Of a stretch of DNA of 64,000 bases, positions 60,401 to 64,000 are shown one piece after another. Source of the stretch: Chloroflexota bacterium (GTDB lineage Bacteria > Chloroflexota > Chloroflexia > Chloroflexales > Herpetosiphonaceae); contig JAIUOC010000009.1 of NCBI GenBank assembly GCA_020161265.1, positions 310,001 through 374,000 of the forward strand. Direction: 5' to 3'. The notes under the pieces are model-generated. The model was not told the DNA's origin. It searched no databases and saw only the letters and a program-made list of their open reading frames with translations. Numbering within the stretch: position 1 is the stretch's first letter; each line of letters opens with the position of its first letter. A program made the position numbers and the translations under genes.

Positions 60401-60604
60401 GTGCAACGCCAGCAAGGCAATATTAACGTCGTTTAAACGAACCCGATAGCTCAGCAACGTTTCATCACGATCGCGTAAACGGTTCATGCCAACCGTCAAG
60501 AGGGTTGAGGCGATCAGCAACACAACCACCAAGACCGCTTGAATGCCCATTAACCAGATAAAACGTGAGCGTTGTTGATCTGAGCTATACAGGTTAGCTA
60601 GCAC
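57410..60604 (-). CDS. Hybrid histidine kinase (4HB/CHASE3-like, GAF, PAS, HisKA, HATPase, two REC)
   Basis: The 1064-residue protein has a membrane helix at about 16-38, an outer four-helix sensor region to about 178 and a second helix at about 182-203. A GAF-like domain (about 250-425) precedes a PAS domain with VVAYDSRGHQTRINEAG and SIEGIVLVARDLSARKEL. The kinase core has VANMSHELRTPLTAILGY, LLSNAIKFT, DSGVGVP and GGTGLGLSIVQQL. Two receiver domains follow, with aspartates in AITLDLLMP and LILLDLMMP. It is a phosphorelay kinase whose internal and separate receivers give several outputs. The enoyl-CoA hydratase gene ends 3 bases upstream. Confidence 0.93.
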   Translation of the reverse strand: MLANLYSSDQQRSRFIWLMGIQAVLVVVLLIASTLLTVGMNRLRDRDETLLSYRVRLNDVNIALLALHNNLRGYTSTGSDIFYAEIQKEQAVVTEGLQFLLVNPPDPSLPQVAEQVDQWLLNTYQPVLDAVANQEMLLAELTLEQGRPQIEAVVNTTTSLRTELRQRSEAYRNQIDTYNWIKLASIGLLCALIVVSMIVTVRFWRTQQHLIHEIEDKGSQLLQSNHELNFNTNQLSIINSILGVRINESRVLREISDYLVNNPTPAEAYSFVAQTVGNVLNTWCSIALRLPPPREEFLDVVASYHSLPSRQAYIDQMVQTVQFRIDNGLYSPVFTERAPLVELFNVPVEQRHPNYLTNEVREHLAPFTLYSYIAVPIKIQDEAVGLISAASDSPERLFDHDQTLFVRQVADRLAAWLENIQLFYLLKQQANELQTSFDSLDDIVVAYDSRGHQTRINEAGTQFFAGRHFDFLSTNLVWRTAKGNVLGFDEHPIQQALAGTTVRDVEVSLSRSDGVPIIHEVSVSPLRSADGSIEGIVLVARDLSARKELDRLKEELVANMSHELRTPLTAILGYSELLLKRRTEVLTPWHTTKIEGIRTGGQRLLSLVNDLLDIAKLDAGRIELQRQTTMINSLLQEQVAILQPMIREKQQHLILQLGEQLPLLMIDPERIGQAVTNLLSNAIKFTPEQGTITLTSTALSIDEHGQVAWLDQVLATEVPPMLAGQYVLIQVSDSGVGVPAEALVKLWDRFYQVEGGSTRRFGGTGLGLSIVQQLVELHGGRTWATSAGENRGSSFTIMLPVSRGTQFVSLNQGLRRSILVIENDQQTAQYLEEQLQAAGFEVIVAADRHSALAWANKHSPAAITLDLLMPNSESWETLAALREIDHLAQVPVLIASDASVYNELPGVGVSTYVVKPIDSQILIRIIRQLIGAQGQTGFILVVDDDYDMAELLCATLQEHGYVTQASYDGAAALDLIQQGNYPQLILLDLMMPVVDGFQLLEKLRANPETRNIPVIIVTARDLTNEEIRQLRQAAQAIQTKHTLSMRKLVAEVQRFAPLKESDTP

Positions 60605-60607
60605 GAG

Positions 60608-61393
60608 TTATCGTCCTTTCCACACAGGTGGGCGTTTTTGCAAGAAGGCCTGAAAGCCCTCAAAGCCATCCTCACTATTAAAAATCTCGCGTTGATATTC
60701 AGCTTCACGCCGCAGCGCATCGGCAAAACTTTGATCATTTTGGGCGGCCAACATTGCACGTTTACCACGAGTTAACGCCAAAGGAGCCTGTGCTGCAATT
60801 GTTGCAGCATAAGCTTGCACCTCGTTGGCAAAATTTGCTTCATCAAAGACTGCATTGGCCATACCCCAAGCCAAAGCTCGTTCAGCCTCTACCATCGCCC
60901 CGGTAAACATCAACTCCATCGCCCGCCCAAGGCCAATCAGGCGCGGCAACGAATAAGTTCCACCGCCATCGGGAATTAAGCCAACTTTGATAAATATTTC
61001 TGAGAAGCGCCCACGGCTTGAGACCAAGCGTAAATCGCAGGCTAAGGCCAAATCCGAGCCAATGCCAGCCGCTACGCCATCGACGGCAGCAATCACAGGC
61101 CACGACGATTGGCGAATTGCTAACAGCGTTGGGCCATACGATTCAGTTAAAACCCGATATACATCATTTGCCGTGCCACCAGATTGGAGCGCCGCCATAA
61201 TATCGGCCCCCGACGAAAATGCCCCACCAGCGCCAGCAATCACAATACAGCGCGTGCCATCATGCTCGCAAGCCTCAATTTCCGCTCGTAGCGCGTCCAT
61301 GGTTGGCTGATCAACGGCATTGCGCACCGCTGGGCGATTAATCGTGAGGGTGGTTACATTGTCGGCTTTGCTAATCAGAAGCGTGTCAGTCAT
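60608..61393 (-). CDS. Enoyl-CoA hydratase/isomerase family protein
   Basis: The 261-residue crotonase-fold enzyme has the CoA-binding oxyanion strands in GAFSSGADI and in AAVDGVAAGIGSDLALACDL. At the second catalytic site it has GLIPDGGGTYSLPRLIG; the aspartate there, rather than glutamate, is as in PaaG-type isomerases. So a double-bond isomerase or ring-opening isomerase role is as likely as hydration. Start 61393 is standard. It is first in a run with the hybrid kinase and response regulator, an odd combination that may only reflect compact spacing. Confidence 0.88.
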   Translation of the reverse strand: MTDTLLISKADNVTTLTINRPAVRNAVDQPTMDALRAEIEACEHDGTRCIVIAGAGGAFSSGADIMAALQSGGTANDVYRVLTESYGPTLLAIRQSSWPVIAAVDGVAAGIGSDLALACDLRLVSSRGRFSEIFIKVGLIPDGGGTYSLPRLIGLGRAMELMFTGAMVEAERALAWGMANAVFDEANFANEVQAYAATIAAQAPLALTRGKRAMLAAQNDQSFADALRREAEYQREIFNSEDGFEGFQAFLQKRPPVWKGR

Positions 61394-61522
61394 TGACGAT
61401 CTTCCTTTGTGCTAAAGAATTTGGTGTTAAACAGCGAGGAAAGGCAGTGGTTTAGCCTTATCATAGGCCATCTTATGCAGCGCGTCAACGCAAGCAGCAA
61501 CCCCAAAAAATGCCGATTCCGT

Positions 61523-61528
61523 TATAAT
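61523..61528 (+). promoter_or_regulatory. Possible -10 of carA
   Basis: A perfect TATAAT lies 58 bp before the carA start. No matching -35 was found, so an activator or an unusual promoter may be involved. Confidence 0.35.
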
Positions 61529-61586
61529 ACTCGGTTGGTACTCAGTTTTGGCTGAACCACCCGATTGCTTCTAGCTTGGAGTTGCC

Positions 61587-62717
61587 ATGACACGCGCATT
61601 ACTGGCATTGGAAGATGGACGCACCTTTTGGGGGCGGGCTGTCGGTGCACGCGGCGAACGTGCAGGTGAAGTTGTATTCAATACCAGCATGACTGGCTAC
61701 GCTGAAATTTTGACCGATCCTTCATATCGCGGTCAGTTAGTAACCTTAACCGCCTCGCATATTGGCAATTATGGCATTGACGAGGTTGATCTTGAGGCAG
61801 CCATGCCTTGGGCCGAAGCCTTGATCGTGCGTTCATTTACCGAGCGACCATCCAACTGGCGTTCTAGTGAATCTCTCAGCGAGCTATTAGCACGGCGCGG
61901 TGTTATGGCGGTGGCTGATTTAGATACCCGAGCCTTGACTCGGCATATTCGGGCAGCAGGCGCAATGCGGGCGGTACTCTCAACCGAGGATCTTGATCCA
62001 GCTAGTTTGGTAGCCAAAGCTCAAGCCATCCCGGTGATGGAGGGCCGCGATTTGGCTAGCGATGTGGGAACTCAAAGCATCTATGAGTGGAATGAAGGCA
62101 CACCTGCCGATTTCACGACCTTGCAACTAGCGATTCCTGAGCAATTGCACAACCGCCATATTGTAGTTTACGATTTTGGAGTCAAACGCAATACCCTGCG
62201 GCGTTTGGTCGATCTTGGTTGTAAAGTCACGGTTGTACCCAATCGTACTTCAGCCGAAGCGACCTTAGCCTTAAAACCTGATGGTATTTTGATTTCGAAT
62301 GGCCCAGGCGATCCTGCCACCTTGGAGTATGCGGTCGAAACGATTCGCCAGTTGATCGGCAATGTGCCAGTGTTTGGCATCTGCCTTGGGCATCAATTGA
62401 TTGGTCAAGCCTTGGGTGGCACAACCTTTAAATTGCCCTTTGGTCATCACGCTGGCAATCATCCAGTGTGCGATACCAGCACTGGCAAAGTGCGGATCAC
62501 TGCTCAAAATCATGGCTTTGCCCTCGATCCAGCCAGCTTGCCCAGCGATGTGCAGGTGACCGAAGTGAGTGGCAACGACCAAACCTGCGAAGGCTTACAA
62601 CACAATAGCCTACCAGTTTTCAGCGTGCAATATCACCCTGAGGCTGGGCCTGGCCCTCACGATGGCGATCAACACTTCCGGCGGTTTATCAGCCTCGTTG
62701 ATCAACAGCGTATCTAA
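61587..62717 (+). CDS. carA: Carbamoyl-phosphate synthase small (glutaminase) subunit
   Basis: CarA hydrolyses glutamine and feeds ammonia to the large subunit CarB for arginine and pyrimidine synthesis. The 376-residue length is normal. The N-domain has VVFNTSMTGYAEILTDPSY and the switch region RGVMAVADLDTRALTRHIR. The class I glutaminase domain carries the nucleophile in FGICLGHQLIGQALGG and the catalytic His/Glu in VQYHPEAGPGPHD. carB is not adjacent downstream: a terminator and an ECF sigma gene follow, so the two subunits are encoded apart. Confidence 0.96.
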   Translation: MTRALLALEDGRTFWGRAVGARGERAGEVVFNTSMTGYAEILTDPSYRGQLVTLTASHIGNYGIDEVDLEAAMPWAEALIVRSFTERPSNWRSSESLSELLARRGVMAVADLDTRALTRHIRAAGAMRAVLSTEDLDPASLVAKAQAIPVMEGRDLASDVGTQSIYEWNEGTPADFTTLQLAIPEQLHNRHIVVYDFGVKRNTLRRLVDLGCKVTVVPNRTSAEATLALKPDGILISNGPGDPATLEYAVETIRQLIGNVPVFGICLGHQLIGQALGGTTFKLPFGHHAGNHPVCDTSTGKVRITAQNHGFALDPASLPSDVQVTEVSGNDQTCEGLQHNSLPVFSVQYHPEAGPGPHDGDQHFRRFISLVDQQRI

Positions 62718-62737
62718 ATTTCCAAACCGATTACACC

Positions 62738-62772
62738 AAAACCTCGATAATCGGCAAAATTATCGAGGTTTT
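62738..62772 (+). terminator. Intrinsic terminator of carA
   Basis: A 14-bp perfect stem (AAAACCTCGATAAT/ATTATCGAGGTTTT, loop of 7) ends in a T-run, 21 bases past the stop codon. Confidence 0.88.
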
Positions 62773-62854
62773 CTATTTAATCCCAATTTAAAACTGAACT
62801 TTTTAACGTTACCCTCAGTTTAGTTCAGCAAGCATGCATGAGGGACAGCTTCTA

Positions 62855-63382
62855 ATGAATTCATCTGTTATGACAGAATTTCAGCAATTGCACAGCGAAA
62901 CACTCGAATCATTGCATAGTCGCTATCATACAATGGTACTCCGAACTGCCTACTTGATACTGGCAGATTGGGGCCATGCTGAAGATGTCGCCCAAGAAGT
63001 TTGGATGCGAGTTAATCGGGCGTTGGTGCGCTTTGACCCTGAACGAGGAGCATGGTCAACCTGGTTGCATCACATCACGGTTAATTGCTGTTTAAGCACC
63101 CGCAAACGACTAAGCCGCTGGCTAGGCGAACAATTACGGCCTGAGACAGAACAGCCTCAAGCCACGACCCTTGATAATTTGTTGCGCAGCGAGGAGGAGC
63201 AAGTTATCTGGAACGCTATTGGTAATTTATCGTTGAAATTGCGCAGCGTCATCGTCTTGCGCTACTTTCACGACCTAAGTTACGAACAAATCGCAGCTAT
63301 TTTAGAATGCCCAATTGGTACAGTGCGGTCGCGTTTACACACTGCCCATGCACAACTACGCAACCACTTGGAGGATGTATGA
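62855..63382 (+). CDS. ECF-type RNA polymerase sigma factor
   Basis: This is a two-domain extracytoplasmic-function sigma factor of 175 residues. I prefer ATG 62855, which follows GAGGGA, over ATG 62834. Sigma region 2 has MVLRTAYLILADWGHAED and DVAQEVWMRVNRAL. A linker (RWLGEQLRPETEQP) leads to region 4, with RSVIVLRYFHDLSYEQIA and the recognition helix ECPIGTVRSRLHTAHA. Its stop overlaps the start of the next gene (ATGA), so the pair is coupled. It resembles the general ECF group with membrane anti-sigma partners. Confidence 0.93.
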   Translation: MNSSVMTEFQQLHSETLESLHSRYHTMVLRTAYLILADWGHAEDVAQEVWMRVNRALVRFDPERGAWSTWLHHITVNCCLSTRKRLSRWLGEQLRPETEQPQATTLDNLLRSEEEQVIWNAIGNLSLKLRSVIVLRYFHDLSYEQIAAILECPIGTVRSRLHTAHAQLRNHLEDV

Positions 63383-64000
63383 ACCACGATCTAGCGGCAG
63401 TGCTTGATTATCTTGATCAGCGTTTTGGCTCGTCTGATCGGCAAGCTTTTGAAGAACGCTTAGCCCAAGAACCACAATTACGTGAGTTGTTGGAAAAAAC
63501 CAAATCCATGCAACGCAACTTACGCTCGATCTTCGGTCAGAGCGAGCGTTTAGTTGCGCCAAGCCAGAGCCGGCGACGAGTGGCCAAATTTAGCAGATTC
63601 AAATACACAATCAATGCGCTGATGTTGGTTGTGTTGCTTTTAGGTGGGGTCTATTTGAAAAAGCAATTGGATATCGCGCCTCAAATCAGCAACGAGCCAA
63701 CCTATTTAGCCTTAGCCAACGAGGAAACATCGCTGCCCCAGCAACAAATGCTGTTAGTGAAAGGCATCGATCACGAGCAAAATCACTTTGTCCGCGCCAT
63801 GCAAGACGATCAAGTGATGTGGCAAGCCAATAATGTCGAAGCATTAATCATGGCTGATAATGGCGATCGGATTGAGTTGAGTAAAACCCAATCACATTAT
63901 GTCTTAAGTCGTAAAAGCAGCGACGATAACCCTACGTGGCAACAATCTCTACCACTTGAACCAGATTCAAGCATTATGCTGGGGTTATATCAAAGTTCCG
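63379..64000 (+). CDS. Putative membrane anti-sigma factor, truncated by window edge
   Basis: The frame opens with an ATG overlapping the sigma stop and stays open for at least 207 codons to the window edge. The N-terminal part (residues 1-70) is helical, with VLDYLDQRFGSSDRQAFEERL, like the cytosolic sigma-binding region of anti-sigma factors; the zinc HxxxCxxC signature is absent. A basic stretch (SRRRVAKFSRFKY) precedes one membrane helix (about 78-95, NALMLVVLLLGGVYLKK). The outer part is beta-rich (MLLVKGID, ALIMADNGDRIELSK). Position and topology support the anti-sigma call. Confidence 0.72.
   Translation, partial: MNHDLAAVLDYLDQRFGSSDRQAFEERLAQEPQLRELLEKTKSMQRNLRSIFGQSERLVAPSQSRRRVAKFSRFKYTINALMLVVLLLGGVYLKKQLDIAPQISNEPTYLALANEETSLPQQQMLLVKGIDHEQNHFVRAMQDDQVMWQANNVEALIMADNGDRIELSKTQSHYVLSRKSSDDNPTWQQSLPLEPDSSIMLGLYQSS

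Noticed and set aside
1-64000. Prophage, integrative element or transposon
   Set aside because: No integrase, transposase, capsid, relaxase or toxin-antitoxin plasmid gene was recognised, and gene style is uniform. The repeat mosaics are noncoding.

Overview
The window looks like chromosomal DNA of a filamentous Chloroflexota bacterium, most likely of the Herpetosiphon type. This rests on gene content and style, not on a marker gene. The signs are many GAF-rich sensor kinases, roadblock and V4R domain proteins, a WXG100-type toxin, a DUF11 surface protein, Pro/Thr stalk proteins, and intergenic mosaics of short repeats. No rRNA, tRNA, CRISPR, transposase or phage gene was recognised. The left edge cuts a glycosyltransferase and the right edge cuts an anti-sigma-like gene.

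Region 1 (1-9.7 kb): glycosyltransferase end, M23 peptidase with a golvesin-like C-terminus, an unknown protein behind two matching dyads, then leftward fchA-folD (one-carbon folate metabolism) and mltG-aroE-prepilin peptidase, then a secreted DUF11 protein. FolD lacks its catalytic lysine, and the adjacent FchA-type protein could supply the missing cyclohydrolase step.

Region 2 (9.8-25 kb): O-antigen ligase-like protein, roadblock protein, orphan sugar-binding lipoprotein, aldo/keto reductase behind a MerR-type promoter, GH57 enzyme with an acidic insert, PurD-like protein that has lost its metal ligands, three tandem paralogous lipoproteins, a membrane Fe-S oxidoreductase resembling ETF:menaquinone oxidoreductases, and a PLP decarboxylase. 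The decarboxylase sits behind a roughly 370-nt structured leader with two tandem terminators and a small arginine-containing reading frame.

Region 3 (25-36 kb): histidine kinase, DUF2721 protein, and a three-gene type VII secretion-like cassette (WXG100-lipase, lipoprotein, EspG-like protein). Then come a pentapeptide-repeat protein, GT1 glycosyltransferase, esterase, ArsB-type permease and a coupled unknown gene.

Region 4 (34.8-49 kb): one leftward signalling operon containing a hexapeptide-repeat protein, a response regulator with a degenerate GGDEF domain, a 3484-residue histidine kinase with about 17 GAF domains, a CheY-like regulator, and an alpha/beta hydrolase lacking the nucleophile serine.

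Region 5 (49-64 kb): V4R protein, LPDTG stalk protein-P450-uvrA operon, acyl-CoA ligase, a leftward cluster of enoyl-CoA hydratase, hybrid kinase and CheY-like regulator, then rightward carA and an ECF sigma/anti-sigma pair.

Calls rest on motifs read by eye. No database search or folding program was run.
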